A stretch of 64,000 nt of DNA, taken from positions 62,001 to 126,000 of the forward strand of contig JANQNU010000090.1 in assembly GCA_028279405.1 (NCBI GenBank), given 5' to 3'. A model generated the notes under the pieces. That model made no database searches. It had not been told where the DNA came from and worked only from the letters and a program-made list of their open reading frames with translations. The position numbers were made by a program, and so were the translations under genes. The stretch is from Phycisphaerae bacterium (GTDB taxonomy: Bacteria > Planctomycetota > Phycisphaerae > UBA1845 > Fen-1342). Shown here in pieces: positions 27,312 to 37,448 of the stretch (its first letter is position 1; every line of letters starts with the position of its first letter).

Positions 27312-27983
27312 CTAGCGCGCCGGCTTACGCCGCGTCCGACCCTTGGAACCCGAGGCCGAGCCCGACTTCTTGGGTCGCACGGGGATCAGAAACGTGGTCA
27401 AGGCGAACAATTCCCGCTCCTCGTCATCATCTTCGTTGGCTTCGAGCACACCCAGCAACTCATCCAGCAACGCCTGCACGCGCTGCAGCTCGCTTCGCGA
27501 GAGCCAGCCCTTGATCCGCCCGTGCCGCACATTGCGACCGGGACCGACCGAACGAAGATCCCCGCGGCGCACAGCCGCCCGAAAATCACGCTCCGTCAGA
27601 CCGAGCAGCTTTTCGTAAACCCGCTGCACCGCCGTATTGTGGGTCGTGTCCTGCGGCGAGAAAGGTGTTCGCAACCGCCGCGCAGGAGCGTCATAGACCG
27701 CCTCGTACCGCTGCCCGGTCGGACGCTGGCCCTTGTCGACCAGCAAGTCCACTTTCACCAGCTTGCGGATGTGGTAGTAAAGCGAGTCGGGCGCGCGTCC
27801 GAGAAACGCGGCCACGGTCGCGATCGAACAAGGACCCAGGACGCGAAATGCATCCAGAACTTCCAGACGAACCGCCGAAGCGATCGCAGCGAGCTGTTCC
27901 GGACGCTTGATCGTGTAGAGGCTGGTGTCGGCAGGCAAGATGCGGCTCCGATACGATGCACGATTCCGATCCAATGACGCCAT
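27312..27983 (-). CDS. Winged-helix (ArsR-like, HTH_20) transcriptional regulator
   Basis: About 223 residues from ATG 27983; the frame continues to 28049. The N-terminal domain has the winged-helix pattern RPEQLAAIASAVRLEVLDAFRVLGPCSIATVAAFLGRAPDSLYYHIRKLVKVDLL, then a long helical region that could be the dimerisation or sensor part. The C-terminus is very basic (SKGRTRRKPAR). No ligand can be inferred. Convergent with the GH172 gene, 31 bases apart. Confidence 0.75.
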   Translation of the reverse strand: MASLDRNRASYRSRILPADTSLYTIKRPEQLAAIASAVRLEVLDAFRVLGPCSIATVAAFLGRAPDSLYYHIRKLVKVDLLVDKGQRPTGQRYEAVYDAPARRLRTPFSPQDTTHNTAVQRVYEKLLGLTERDFRAAVRRGDLRSVGPGRNVRHGRIKGWLSRSELQRVQALLDELLGVLEANEDDDEERELFALTTFLIPVRPKKSGSASGSKGRTRRKPAR

Positions 27984-28406
27984 TTGAGCCGACCGGCCGC
28001 GATCGAGCAATCGGCGTCGGCGAAGTCTGCGTAACGTGCGGTTCCGCAAGCGGCACGCGCGGTACTTCCAAGGGTGGGGCGGGCGTCTCGCCCGCCATGG
28101 ACTGCTTGCTCCTCGCTCGGGGCTCGTTGTATCTGACGTTTGATTCGCGCCGGTGCAGGCGGCGTAGACGCTTGCCTCCTGAAGGGAGCTTGCTCCCCCC
28201 GGAGCGCAAGCGACGGGTCCCGGAACCGTTCGACTCGCGGTCGTTGGAGGATCTGCTACAATACGGGGTTCGATCGTCGAGGCGCCGCCGTGCTTGCGGT
28301 CTGCGCCAACGTCAGGGTCGAGGTGTCATGCGGGTCGGCATCCGGGCGGCCCGATACCAAACGAGTGGCCGCAGCGCTGGCGCGGTGTGGTACGGCTGGA
28401 GTATCC
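27984..28406. repeat. Repeat-containing gap upstream of uvrA
   Basis: Contains GGGCGGGCGTCTCGCCCGCC (about 28076-28097), a partial CTCGCTCGGGGCTCGTTG element, a copy of the GGCGGCGTAGACGC unit and GGGAGCTTGCTCCC with GGAGCGCAAGCGACGGG (about 28160-28220). The uvrA reading frame is open through part of this region, but the repeats show that it is non-coding. The uvrA promoter is presumably between 28220 and 28406. Confidence 0.65.
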
Positions 28407-31316
28407 GTGGAAGCGAAGTGCATCCGAGTCGTCGGCGCCCGACAGCATAATCTGCAGAACATCACAGTGGACGTGCCGCGCGAGCAACTGGTCGTCGTCA
28501 CCGGCCTCAGCGGATCGGGCAAGAGTTCACTCGCATTCGATACCATTTATGCGGAAGGGCAGCGGAAATACGTCGAATCCTTGAGCGTTCATGCGCGGCA
28601 CTTCCTCGAGCAGGTCGGCAAGCCGGACGTGGATCGCATCGAGGGCCTTCCGCCGACACTGGCAATTGAGCAGCGCGCATCGGCCGCAAACCCGCGTTCG
28701 ACCGTGGCGACGACGACCGAGGTATACGATTTCCTGCGGCTGATGTTTTCGCGCGTCGGGACGCCCCACTGCCCCGGTTGCGGCACGCCGCTGGTTCGCC
28801 GTACTGCGGACCAGGTCGTCGACGAGGTGATGCGCGGACCGGATCGCCAGCGGGTGATGATCCTGGCGCCGCTCGCGCGAGGGCGCGTCGGCGACCCGCG
28901 CCCGATCGTCCGCAGAATGCAGCGCGACGGTTTCGTCCGCGCGCGGGTCAATTCCGTACTGCGCGATGTGGTGGACCTCGCGGAGTTACCGAAGGACCAG
29001 CCGCTCGACATCGACGTCGTCATCGATCGCTTGACACTGCGTGCCGACATTCGCCCGCGGCTCTCCGATGCGGTCGAGCTTTCGTTCACGCTCGCCGAGG
29101 GAACGGTGGTCGTGGCGGTCGAGCAACCGAGTGACGCTGCGGGCGGGGCTGACGGCGGATGGCGCGACCACGTGTACAGCAACCAGCACGCCTGCACTCA
29201 ATGCGGCGTCATGGTCAGCGACCTTTCGCCGCGCGCATTCAGCTTCAATTCGCCATATGGTGCGTGCGAGGCGTGCGACGGTCTCGGCACGACATTGCGT
29301 TTCGACGAATCGTTGATCGTCCCGGATGATAGCCTCTCGCTCGTGGGCGGCGCGATCGCTCCCTGGACGACCGGCAAGCAGAAGGTCGGCGCCGCGTACC
29401 TCAAACTCATCAAGACGCTGCTTGGCGCAGTTGGCGTCTCCCCCAGCACCCCCTTCGGCCGCTTGTCGGCGGATGTCCGCCGAATCGTCATGCACGGCAC
29501 GAACCCGAACGATGTCGAGGAGATGGGCGTCGAGTTCGAAGGCGTGCTTCCCAATCTGGATCGTCGGCTCAGGGCAGCCGGAAACGGTTCCAGCCGAACG
29601 CGGTTCGCGGCCTACCAGACGGAAGACGTATGTACGTCATGCAATGGCGCGCGGCTGCGTCCGGAGCCGTTGGGCGTCCGCATCGACGACCGCAGCATTC
29701 ACGATATCACGCGACTTTCGATCGGCGTGGCACGACAAGTGTTCGACGAGATGCAGTTCGACGGCGAGCGCGGCCAGATCGCCGATCCGATCCTGCGCGA
29801 GATTCGTCAACGCCTGCGTTTCATGGATGATGTCGGCCTCGGGTATCTCACGCTGGAACGGGTCAGCGCCACGCTCTCGGGGGGCGAGGCGCAACGCATC
29901 CGGCTCGCGACCCAGCTCGGCAGCGGGCTGGTCGGGGTGTGCTACGTCCTCGACGAGCCAACGATCGGGCTGCACCAGCGTGATAATGAGCGGCTGTTGC
30001 TGGCCATTCGTCGACTCGTGGACGCCGGCAATACGGCGGTGGTGGTCGAGCACGATGAGGACGTGATCCGCGCCGCCGACCACCTGATCGACATCGGCCC
30101 CGGCGCTGGCCTCCACGGCGGGCGCGTGATCGCGGTCGGCGCGCCGGACGACGTCTTCCGCAACCCGGACTCCATCACCGGGCGTTTCATTCGCGGCGAG
30201 TACTCGATCCCGCTGCCGGAAAGCCGCCGAACGCCGCGCAAGAGCGAGATGCTGCAAGTGCTGGGCGCGGCAGAGAACAACCTTCAGGGGCTGGATGTGA
30301 AGCTTCCGCTCGGCGTTTTCTGCGCCGTCACCGGAGTATCCGGCAGCGGCAAGAGCACGCTCATCTCTCAGATTCTGCTCCCGGCGTTGCGTCGCCGACT
30401 GAACCGCTCGACCGAGCGCATCGGAGCGCACGAGCGACTGGTCGGCGTCAACCGCATCGATAAGGTGATCGAGATCGATCAGACGCCCATCGGCCGCTCG
30501 CCACGCAGCAATCCTGCGACCTACACCGGTGTGTTCGACGAAATCCGCGAGCTGTACGCCAAGACCCGGGAGGCGAAGATCCGCGGGTACAACGCCTCGC
30601 GTTTCAGCTTCAACGTCAAGGGCGGCCGGTGCGAAGCGTGCCAGGGTCAGGGTACCAAGCGGATCGAGATGCATTTTCTGCCGGACCTCTACGTGGTCTG
30701 CCAGGAATGCAAGGGAACCCGTTACAGCCGGGAGACGCTCGAAGTACGCTATCGCGGGAAGTCGATCGCGGACGTCCTCGACATGCGCGTCGAGGAAGCC
30801 ATCCCCTTCTTCGAGAGCTTCCCGAAAATCAAGCACGGGCTTCAGGCGCTCTCCGACGTCGGGCTGGGTTACATTCGCATCGGGCAACCCTCGAACACCC
30901 TTTCGGGTGGTGAAGCGCAGCGCGTCAAGCTCGCCGGCGAGTTGGCTCGCGGGGCGCTCCATCCGCTACCGACCAACGGACCGCCGATCGCGAGTGCGAC
31001 GGAGCGCGCCAAGTACGACTCGCACACGCTCTACGTCTTGGATGAGCCGACCACCGGGCTGCACTTCGCCGACATCCAGACGCTGCTGGCCGTGCTCAAT
31101 CGGCTGGTGGACATGGGCAACACCGTGCTGGTCGTCGAGCACAACCTGGACGTGATCAAGACGGTCGACTGGATTATCGATTTAGGCCCGGAAGGTGGTG
31201 AAGACGGGGGTCGAATTGTCGCCGAAGGAACGCCGGAGGAGGTGGCCGCGTGCCAAGCGAGCCAGACGGGCCGCTTCCTGGCACCTCGACTGAAGTCGGT
31301 CGAGTCGGTCGCCTAG
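28407..31316 (+). CDS. uvrA: Excinuclease ABC subunit A
   Basis: From GTG 28407 (GGAG 5 bases upstream) the product is 969 residues, normal for UvrA; the frame continues upstream to 28140 but through repeats. UvrA is the DNA-damage sensor of nucleotide excision repair. Both ABC modules are visible: Walker [10 protein letters not shown] (residues 33-41) and [10 protein letters not shown], signatures [12 protein letters not shown] and [12 protein letters not shown], and Walker [10 protein letters not shown] and DEPTTGLHF. Zinc-finger CxxC pairs occur at [13 protein letters not shown] and [14 protein letters not shown]. Confidence 0.97.
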   Translation: MEAKCIRVVGARQHNLQNITVDVPREQLVVVTGLSGSGKSSLAFDTIYAEGQRKYVESLSVHARHFLEQVGKPDVDRIEGLPPTLAIEQRASAANPRSTVATTTEVYDFLRLMFSRVGTPHCPGCGTPLVRRTADQVVDEVMRGPDRQRVMILAPLARGRVGDPRPIVRRMQRDGFVRARVNSVLRDVVDLAELPKDQPLDIDVVIDRLTLRADIRPRLSDAVELSFTLAEGTVVVAVEQPSDAAGGADGGWRDHVYSNQHACTQCGVMVSDLSPRAFSFNSPYGACEACDGLGTTLRFDESLIVPDDSLSLVGGAIAPWTTGKQKVGAAYLKLIKTLLGAVGVSPSTPFGRLSADVRRIVMHGTNPNDVEEMGVEFEGVLPNLDRRLRAAGNGSSRTRFAAYQTEDVCTSCNGARLRPEPLGVRIDDRSIHDITRLSIGVARQVFDEMQFDGERGQIADPILREIRQRLRFMDDVGLGYLTLERVSATLSGGEAQRIRLATQLGSGLVGVCYVLDEPTIGLHQRDNERLLLAIRRLVDAGNTAVVVEHDEDVIRAADHLIDIGPGAGLHGGRVIAVGAPDDVFRNPDSITGRFIRGEYSIPLPESRRTPRKSEMLQVLGAAENNLQGLDVKLPLGVFCAVTGVSGSGKSTLISQILLPALRRRLNRSTERIGAHERLVGVNRIDKVIEIDQTPIGRSPRSNPATYTGVFDEIRELYAKTREAKIRGYNASRFSFNVKGGRCEACQGQGTKRIEMHFLPDLYVVCQECKGTRYSRETLEVRYRGKSIADVLDMRVEEAIPFFESFPKIKHGLQALSDVGLGYIRIGQPSNTLSGGEAQRVKLAGELARGALHPLPTNGPPIASATERAKYDSHTLYVLDEPTTGLHFADIQTLLAVLNRLVDMGNTVLVVEHNLDVIKTVDWIIDLGPEGGEDGGRIVAEGTPEEVAACQASQTGRFLAPRLKSVESVA

Positions 31317-31484
31317 TCGGATCATAAGTCGTTGATATAAATGATGTTATGAGAGATTCCGATTCCTGGAGAGCGTGCCGTCGGAAAAAATTCGCAAAAA
31401 AGCAGCGCATCGGACGCGCCGATGGCGCTTTATAGTATGACGGACGAGGTACACGTAGACTCGAGATCAATAAGGGATAGCGCC

Positions 31485-31916
31485 ATGAGACGCCTCTTTG
31501 CAACCTTCACGATGATGTTGGCCCTGGCCGCGGCGGCCCACGCTGGCGGCGAGTTCACGCTCGACTGGATGACAATCGACGGCGGCGGCGGCACGAGCGT
31601 CGGCGGCAACTTCGAGCTGTCGGGGACCATCGGGCAGCCGGACGCCGGCGGACCGATGACCGGCGGGAACTTCACGCTGGTCGGCGGCTTCTGGCCCGGA
31701 ATCCAGACGGCAGGACCGGGACTGCTCGGCGACATGAACTGTGACGGGAACGTCTCCGTCGGCGACATCAATCCGTTCGTGTTGGCGCTGACTGACCCGA
31801 CCGGATACGCCGCCATGTTCCCGGATTGCAATATCCTCAACGGCGACTGCACCGAAGACGGCAACGTCTCCGTCGGCGACATCAACTGCTTCGTCGCGCT
31901 CGTCACCGGCGGCTAG
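31485..31916 (+). CDS. Small secreted protein with dockerin-like tail
   Basis: A 143-residue protein from ATG 31485, with AAGGGA upstream. After the signal peptide (MRRLFATFTMMLALAAAAHA) comes TIDGGGGTSVGGNFELSGTI and the GGNFTLVGGFWPG motif, a short domain I recognise from planctomycete exported proteins. The C-terminus is a pair of dockerin-type loops, [18 protein letters not shown] and GDCTEDGNVSVGDINCFV. A partner cohesin is not visible. Function unknown; the motif suggests a surface or exported role. Confidence 0.8.
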   Translation: MRRLFATFTMMLALAAAAHAGGEFTLDWMTIDGGGGTSVGGNFELSGTIGQPDAGGPMTGGNFTLVGGFWPGIQTAGPGLLGDMNCDGNVSVGDINPFVLALTDPTGYAAMFPDCNILNGDCTEDGNVSVGDINCFVALVTGG

Positions 31917-31937
31917 CCTCAAAAACGAATGCGTCAC

Positions 31938-31965
31938 GGGTGCGTTCGACCTCTCGAACGCACCC
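31938..31965 (+). terminator. Terminator-like hairpin after the dockerin gene
   Basis: A perfect 12-base stem GGGTGCGTTCGA/TCGAACGCACCC with a 4-base loop, 22 bases past the stop codon. There is no U-run, so it could stabilise the mRNA end or act as a factor-assisted terminator. Confidence 0.6.
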
Positions 31966-32296
31966 CAAGCGCTGCCCGCACGCCTGGGGCCAGCGTGCGC
32001 ACCGAACTCCTCTCGCAACACTACCCTCCAATCGGCACTGTTCGCCTTTTTATGGCGGACGCGCCAAGCGACCAGCCCCTGCGAATGGCAGACTGGTCGC
32101 TTTACTTGTTACCCGACAAGGTGAGTCGCAGCGGCACACATCATTGACCTCCCCTAGAGGGCGCGCACCGACAAACGGTCCGTTCCCGAACAAAACGAGC
32201 CCCGAGCGCAAGCGAGGGGATCCGGGGGCGCGAGCGGGACCAAGCGCCCTTTGTGAGGCCGGCGACTACGCCGCCTGCTCCGGTGCGAACGAGGCC
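31966..32296. repeat. Gap with one GC-rich repeat copy
   Basis: A single copy of the ACGAGCCCCGAGCG...GCGAGGGGATC element lies at 32195-32222, with the same 28-base sequence as one of the pair near 20500 except one base. No gene is seen in the rest of the gap. Confidence 0.7.
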
Positions 32297-32803
32297 TCAA
32301 GACCCCGCTTCGCGCCGGTCAAGTTGCTTGCGCAACATCCTCACGATCGGCTCGAACACATCCGCGTTCTGTCCGCTGATGCCGGCGAGTTCCTCATGGC
32401 ACGCGAGCATGAGCTCGATCAACTCCCCATCGTCCGTCGGGGCGTGCGCGCACGCGATTTCACGCGTCTCGCTCGGCGGCGCGACATCATCGAACTGGAA
32501 TAGCCGATCGACACTCATCTTTCGCAGCGTTTGCCGACACTGGTCGCTACACCGCGACAGCGTGAGCGTGCCACCCCGGGCCGCCAGCGCCCGGTGCTGA
32601 CGGAGCAGCCAGCCGGCCATCGTGCTGTCGACCCATGCGCAGCCCTCGAGGTCCACCACCAACGACGGTTGCTCAGCAGTCTCGAAGAACCCGTCCGCAA
32701 TCGCGTTCGCGGTCCGGCAAGCGAGATGGGTGGCTTTGCCGCCGACGTGCAGATAGAGTCTGCTATCGACGGCGCCGACACGGATGGTGTCCGATTCCGA
32801 CAT
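32297..32803 (-). CDS. STAS-domain protein (anti-anti-sigma-like)
   Basis: A 168-residue protein from ATG 32803. Residues about 8-105 match a STAS domain: VDLEGCAWVDSTMAGWLLRQHRALAARGGTLTLSRCSDQCRQTLRKMSVDRLF. DST is at the position where the Ser/Thr of SpoIIAA/RsbV proteins is phosphorylated. The 60-residue tail is unrelated. Such proteins usually pair with an HPK-type kinase and a PP2C phosphatase; a SpoIIE-type phosphatase is encoded at 36252 but no kinase is in the window. Confidence 0.82.
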   Translation of the reverse strand: MSESDTIRVGAVDSRLYLHVGGKATHLACRTANAIADGFFETAEQPSLVVDLEGCAWVDSTMAGWLLRQHRALAARGGTLTLSRCSDQCRQTLRKMSVDRLFQFDDVAPPSETREIACAHAPTDDGELIELMLACHEELAGISGQNADVFEPIVRMLRKQLDRREAGS

Positions 32804-32876
32804 GTGGGTGCCTCGTCCTCTGGAAACGCTAAGTATACCCCAACCGTCCGCACCCTGCGGCGAAATGGAGCAGAAC

Positions 32877-33263
32877 ATGACCGCGCCCGAAAAGACCGTA
32901 GCGGTCGTCGGCGCCTCGGCCGACCGCAACAAGTTCAGCAACAAGTCGATCCGCGCCCACGCGCAGCAAGGCTGGCACGTATTCCCCGTCAACCCCAAAG
33001 GTGGGGAGATCGAAGGGCTGCCCACGTACCCGAACCTCCAAGCAATTCCAGCAGCGTCGTTGCAGCGTGTCACTATGTACGTCCCACCGACCGTCGGCAT
33101 CGGATTGCTCGAGGAGATCGCCGAGCGGTCGCCGACCGAGTTCTTCGTCAACCCCGGTGCGGAAAGCCCGGAACTGGTGGAACGAGCCCGCGCCCTCGGG
33201 CTGGAACCGATCCTCGCATGCAGCATCGTCGAGCTTGGCGTCTCACCCGCCGAGTTTCCCTGA
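32877..33263 (+). CDS. CoA-binding domain protein (YccU-like)
   Basis: A 128-residue Rossmann-fold protein from ATG 32877, with GGAG 6 bases upstream. VAVVGASADRNKFSNKSIRAH followed by GWHVFPVNPKGGEIEGLPTYPNL, then VTMYVPPTVG and the closing CSIVELG match the small stand-alone CoA-binding family. No catalytic residues are implied; these proteins probably bind CoA or acyl-CoA. Divergent from the STAS gene. Confidence 0.87.
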   Translation: MTAPEKTVAVVGASADRNKFSNKSIRAHAQQGWHVFPVNPKGGEIEGLPTYPNLQAIPAASLQRVTMYVPPTVGIGLLEEIAERSPTEFFVNPGAESPELVERARALGLEPILACSIVELGVSPAEFP

Positions 33264-33316
33264 TGCCAACCAGTGGCCGCGGGCGGATTGCGACCCGAGA
33301 CGCGCGCTGTTAGCGT

Positions 33317-33817
33317 GTGCCCGGAGCAGGGCGACCCGCCTGCTGGCACGACGCCATCGTCGTCATAACGCGCCCCATTTCAAACGAGGCCGACCTGAAC
33401 ACCGCCCCGACCACACTCGTGCTCATCGCGATCGCCGGCGGCGTCGGATCCGTGCTGCGCTATCTGGTCGGCGGCTGGGGCCAGGCCTGCCTGGGCGCGC
33501 TCATGCCAGGACTCGACGCCCGCTTCCCGCTCGGCACACTACTGGTCAACGTCGTCGGCTGCGGCGCGCTCGGCTTTCTCGCAGCGCTTTTTGCGAGTTC
33601 CACGACCTGGTCGATCGAAGTTCGCATGGCGGTGACCGTCGGGCTGCTCGGCGGATTCACCACCTTCTCGACCTTCGCCCGCGAGACTGTTGCGTTGCTC
33701 GCGGACGCTCAATGGGGCGCCGCCCTGCTCAATGTCCTGCTGAGCAACGTCCTTGGCATTCTCGTCGCATTGGTCGGCTATCGGATCGGCGAGCGAATCT
33801 ACGGAGTCAGTGGATGA
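33317..33817 (+). CDS. crcB: Fluoride exporter CrcB/Fluc
   Basis: The body from about residue 30 matches CrcB: IAGGVGSVLRYLVGG, FPLGTLLVNVVGCGALGF, VGLLGGFTTFSTFARE and LLSNVLGILVALVGY. The GFTTFSTF phenylalanine box and the Asn in LLVNVVG are the fluoride-pathway residues. The protein forms dimeric fluoride channels in the inner membrane. The listed start (GTG 33317) adds about 28 residues with no membrane segment, and the true start may be further in, for example CTG 33395. No fluoride riboswitch was found upstream. Confidence 0.85.
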   Translation: MPGAGRPACWHDAIVVITRPISNEADLNTAPTTLVLIAIAGGVGSVLRYLVGGWGQACLGALMPGLDARFPLGTLLVNVVGCGALGFLAALFASSTTWSIEVRMAVTVGLLGGFTTFSTFARETVALLADAQWGAALLNVLLSNVLGILVALVGYRIGERIYGVSG

Positions 33818-33842
33818 AATGCGACATCGTCAGCGACGTGCG

Positions 33843-34020
33843 CCAATACGAGCCCGGAGCGCAAGCGACCGGAACCGGCGGCGTTCGGTATCCCAGCCGA
33901 GGTCGAGCACGACCTCGCATGACCACTAACATCGTTTGATCCCCTCGCTTGCGCTGGGGGCCCGTTGTGTGGGGCCAAAGAGCGCCAGTGCGAGCCGCGA
34001 GCGCGAGCGAGCGGTCCAAG
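33843..34020. repeat. Three diverged GC-rich repeats
   Basis: ACGAGCCCGGAGCGCAAGCG near 33848-33869, an inverted copy beginning GATCCCCTCGCTTGCGCT near 33939-33968, and GCGAGCCGCGAGCGCGAGCG near 33990-34015. They fill most of the 283-base gap between crcB and the aminotransferase. Confidence 0.7.
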
Positions 34021-34100
34021 ACGCGCACGGCGACAGGATCCATCTCTTGCCAGCGGCGGGTCTAGTCCTCGATTCCCGGATGGATTGCGAACGAGATCGG

Positions 34101-35468
34101 TCAGTTCTTGCCGACCGTCTCCAGGCACTCGTCGAGACAGTCCGCGAGGAAGTCGCAATCATCCTTCGTCAGGCACATCGGCGGCTTGATCCGTAGCACG
34201 TTACCGAAGAGTCCGCCTTTGCCGATGAGCAGCCCGCGATCCTTCGCATGCTCGAACACCGCCGCCGTCTCGGCACCCGCCGGCTCTTTCGACCCGCGAT
34301 CGCGAACCAACTCGACGCCGAGCATCAGCCCCAAACCGCGCACATCGCCGATCAACGGATGACGTTCCTGCAATTCCAGCAACTTCGTTTTCAGGTACGC
34401 GCCGACCTCGAGTGCCCGCTGCTGAATCCGCTCCTCGTCGATGATCTCCAGCACGGTCGCACCGGCCGCGGCGGAAACGGGGTTGCCGGCGAACGTGTTG
34501 AAATGCAGCTTGCGTTTGATGTTCTCGGCGATATCACGCCGTGTCGTGCAGGCGCCCAGCGGCGATCCGTTCCCGATCCCCTTGGCCATCGTCACCAGGT
34601 CCGGCGTCACGCCCCAATTCTCGAATCCCCAATAGTGATGGCCCGTCCGACCGAATCCGGTCTGCACCTCATCCGCGACGCAGAGTCCGCCGGCGTCGCG
34701 CACGATCTCGTATACGATCGGGAAGTACTCCTTGGGCGGCACCACCGCCCCGCCGACACCCTGGATCGACTCCGCGACGAACGCCGCCACTTCGCCGGAC
34801 GTCTGGTAGCGAATCGTGTCGCGCACGCTATGTGCACAGCGCATCTCACATGATGGGTACTCCAACCCGAACGGACAACGATAGCAGTACGGTGCCGGCA
34901 CGTGCACGGTTCCCGCCGGCGCCGGAACGGGAAAACGCCAAGTGCCGATCGCGGTCATGCCCATGGTCGCCGCCGAACCGCCGTGGTAGCCGTTGTGCAA
35001 CGTGATGACGTCGAGTCGTTTGGTGTCCAGCCGCGCCATCAGGACCGCAAGTTCGTTGGCCTCGCTGCCGGAGGTCGTGAAGTACGTCGATCCGAGCCCG
35101 GCGTCCGAGGGTAGTTTTTGCGCCAGACGCTCGGCCAGTTCGAGCAGGTTCGGATGCAGATAGATCGTTGTTGCGTGAACGAGCGTGCTCACCTGCTCGC
35201 GAAGCCGGGCAGTCACCTTCGGATGACAATGGCCGACCGACACCGACACGATCCCGGCGAATCCATCAAGGTAGCGTTTTCCGGTCTCGTCCCACAGATA
35301 CTGCATGTGTCCTTCAACGATGCAGACCGGTTCCTTGTAGTAGAGAAACACGCCGGGGTTGATGTACGCGTCGCGCTTGGCACGCAGTGTCTCGCGATCC
35401 GGACCTTGATAAGGTTTCGGGGTATGTTGTGTTACCGGCAACGGTACGCGAGTACGCGGCTGGCTCAT
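34101..35468 (-). CDS. Class III pyridoxal-phosphate aminotransferase (AGXT2-like)
   Basis: A 455-residue PLP-dependent enzyme of the ornithine/GABA/alanine-glyoxylate aminotransferase class. [38 protein letters not shown] (phosphate-binding SGSEAN), [24 protein letters not shown] (with the DE that contacts the PLP ring) and [14 protein letters not shown] (the Schiff-base Lys) are in the expected order. A Cys cluster, [17 protein letters not shown], marks the group near alanine-glyoxylate/beta-alanine-type enzymes. The exact amino donor cannot be assigned. Confidence 0.92.
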   Translation of the reverse strand: MSQPRTRVPLPVTQHTPKPYQGPDRETLRAKRDAYINPGVFLYYKEPVCIVEGHMQYLWDETGKRYLDGFAGIVSVSVGHCHPKVTARLREQVSTLVHATTIYLHPNLLELAERLAQKLPSDAGLGSTYFTTSGSEANELAVLMARLDTKRLDVITLHNGYHGGSAATMGMTAIGTWRFPVPAPAGTVHVPAPYCYRCPFGLEYPSCEMRCAHSVRDTIRYQTSGEVAAFVAESIQGVGGAVVPPKEYFPIVYEIVRDAGGLCVADEVQTGFGRTGHHYWGFENWGVTPDLVTMAKGIGNGSPLGACTTRRDIAENIKRKLHFNTFAGNPVSAAAGATVLEIIDEERIQQRALEVGAYLKTKLLELQERHPLIGDVRGLGLMLGVELVRDRGSKEPAGAETAAVFEHAKDRGLLIGKGGLFGNVLRIKPPMCLTKDDCDFLADCLDECLETVGKN

Positions 35469-35632
35469 TGCAATTGCTCCTCTCGGCCGGCACTACCGAC
35501 GGCTCGTGACCAGCGTAACGGGTGGCGCCGCCACAACCAAGGCGCGCCGGAAGGTCGATGAACCGACTGGTCGGGACGAGTGATGCGCGCTATCCTACGA
35601 CTTGGAGTTGGTCTTTTTCTGGTGGAAGGCGC

Positions 35633-36172
35633 ATGAAGCACATGCATTTGGCGATCTTTGGCGGACTTGCGGCCCTCGTAGCGGTGATGGTCGTCGGCTG
35701 CATCGGCAATTCGAATACGGCGCCCACCGACAACGGTTCCGGCTCGGGCCGAGCCAGCGACGCTCGGCGAGCGTTTCCGCTCGACACGCTTCCTACGGCA
35801 CAAGTGCAGGTCAACGACACGACGCTGGAGGCATGGGTCGTCGACAACGACCAGGAGCGTGCCGAAGGGTTGATGTTCGTCCCCGACGAGGAACTCGCGA
35901 ACGACGAGGCCATGCTCTTCGTTTTTCCGAACGAACAGATGCTCGGCTTCTGGATGCTGAACACCATCACGCCGTTGGATATCGCGTACGCGCGCATGGA
36001 CGGCACGATCGTCACCATCTGGCAAATGCCGCCACTCACCATTCAGAGCTTTCCCTCGCTGGAGCCGGCGATGTTTGCGCTCGAGGCCCGCGAAGGCACC
36101 TTCGAACGACTCGGGATCCGCGAAGGCGACCAGCTCATCATCCCCGAGGCAATAATCAAGTCCGCGCGCTAG
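35633..36172 (+). CDS. DUF192 lipoprotein
   Basis: A 179-residue protein from ATG 35633, with GGAAGG upstream. The signal peptide ends in a lipobox (VMVVGCIGN) and a Ser/Gly-rich linker follows. Residues about 60-175 are DUF192: VDNDQERAEGLMFVPDEEL, AMLFVFPNEQMLGFWMLNTITPLDIAYA and an ALEAREGTFERLGIREGDQL close. The family is exported and its activity is unknown. Confidence 0.85.
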   Translation: MKHMHLAIFGGLAALVAVMVVGCIGNSNTAPTDNGSGSGRASDARRAFPLDTLPTAQVQVNDTTLEAWVVDNDQERAEGLMFVPDEELANDEAMLFVFPNEQMLGFWMLNTITPLDIAYARMDGTIVTIWQMPPLTIQSFPSLEPAMFALEAREGTFERLGIREGDQLIIPEAIIKSAR

Positions 36173-36251
36173 GCGGTCGAAGCCAAGGGTACCGCCGGCC
36201 AGTCATGATTGCCGGCTGCCACGGTTATCGGCCGTTTACGCAAGGATCGCG

Positions 36252-37439
36252 ATGGCAGCTCAGCCCAATCTCGTGCTCTTCGATGCGGAGCCTGCGCGGA
36301 CCGCACAGTTACGTGCGCTGCTCGACCAGCGCGGCATCGACGCGGTAACGTTACCGGTCGACCAGATCAGCGGCACGGAGCAGATCCCGAAACCGGACGT
36401 AGCGTTGCTCGTGTTGGGCGCGGCCCGTCCTGAGGACCGCAGCGAGATCGAGCAGTTGGTGCGTCAACTCGCGGACAACAACGTCGCGACACTGGTCTGG
36501 GGACAGGCCGGCTTTGCGCCGACCAACCACCCGATGCTCGAATGCTTCGACGACAACGTAACCGTTCCCGAGATCGTCGGGCATCTTTCAACCGCCACGC
36601 ACTACGGCCCGCTCGTGCGACGCATGGAGCGTGAACTCAGCCAGCTACAGCGCCTCGGCGACCAGCTCAACCGCTACTTCAGCGAGGTCGATCAGGAGAT
36701 GCGGCTCGCTGGTCGATTGCAGCGTGACTTCCTGCCGACCACCGTGCCCGACCTCGAACCCTTTACCATCCAGACGCTCTACCGGCCCGCGAGTTGGGTC
36801 AGCGGCGACACCTACGACGTCTTCCGGATCGACGAAAAGCACGCCGGCGTGTTCCTCGGCGACGCCATGGGGCACGGTGTGGCCGCAGGCATGATCACGA
36901 TGTTCCTGCAACAGGCGCTTGTCAGCACGAAGCTGGAACGCGGCCAGTATCGGATCGTTTCACCCAGCGAATCGCTGACGGAACTGCACAATCGCCTCGC
37001 CAGCCAGAAGCTGCCGAACTGCCAGTTCATCACCGGCGTGTACGCGGTGCTCAGCCCCGAGCAAGGCAGCGTGCGGTTCTCGCGCGCCGGGCACCCGCTG
37101 CCGATTCACTTCTCGCAGCAACACGGACTGCGTGAAGTTCCGGCAGAAGGCGGGCTGCTGGGCCTGGCCGACATCGAACCCGATTTCGAGGAGGTCGAGG
37201 TCCGGATGGACGTCGGCGACAAGCTGCTGCTCTTCACCGACGGTCTCGAAGACGCAATCGTCCAGGAAATGCCGGCCGTTACGGACGCCGACCAGAACCG
37301 CTTCATGGAGTGGCTCGAGCAATGGCGCGACAAGCCCGGGCTCGAACTGATGGAGAGTATCCGCGGCCACCTCGATAACCAGGCCGGCTCACTGCACCCT
37401 ACCGACGACGTTACGCTGATCATCATCGAACGAACATAG
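36252..37439 (+). CDS. SpoIIE-type serine phosphatase with receiver-like domain
   Basis: A 395-residue protein. Residues 1-115 resemble a response-regulator receiver (NLVLFDAEPARTAQLRALL...PDVALLVLG), but the phosphoacceptor Asp is replaced by Val, so it is probably a pseudo-receiver. A coiled-coil (REL..DQLNRYFSEVDQEMRLAGRLQRDFLP) leads into the PP2C/SpoIIE domain, with SGDTYDVFRID, GDAMGHGVAAGMIT, LLLFTDGLEDA and PTDDVTLIII holding the metal-binding Asp residues. These enzymes dephosphorylate STAS anti-anti-sigma proteins; the STAS protein at 32297 is a candidate partner. Confidence 0.87.
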   Translation: MAAQPNLVLFDAEPARTAQLRALLDQRGIDAVTLPVDQISGTEQIPKPDVALLVLGAARPEDRSEIEQLVRQLADNNVATLVWGQAGFAPTNHPMLECFDDNVTVPEIVGHLSTATHYGPLVRRMERELSQLQRLGDQLNRYFSEVDQEMRLAGRLQRDFLPTTVPDLEPFTIQTLYRPASWVSGDTYDVFRIDEKHAGVFLGDAMGHGVAAGMITMFLQQALVSTKLERGQYRIVSPSESLTELHNRLASQKLPNCQFITGVYAVLSPEQGSVRFSRAGHPLPIHFSQQHGLREVPAEGGLLGLADIEPDFEEVEVRMDVGDKLLLFTDGLEDAIVQEMPAVTDADQNRFMEWLEQWRDKPGLELMESIRGHLDNQAGSLHPTDDVTLIIIERT

Positions 37440-37448
37440 CCGTACGAT

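Noticed and set aside
28140-28406. N-terminal extension of the uvrA reading frame
   Set aside because: It runs through hairpin repeats and has no homology to UvrA; GTG 28407 with a ribosome binding site fits the family start.
29637-30962. 441-codon ORF on the minus strand opposite uvrA
   Set aside because: UvrA is unambiguous on the plus strand.
33264-33395. Possible fluoride riboswitch before crcB
   Set aside because: The conserved aptamer elements were looked for and not found.
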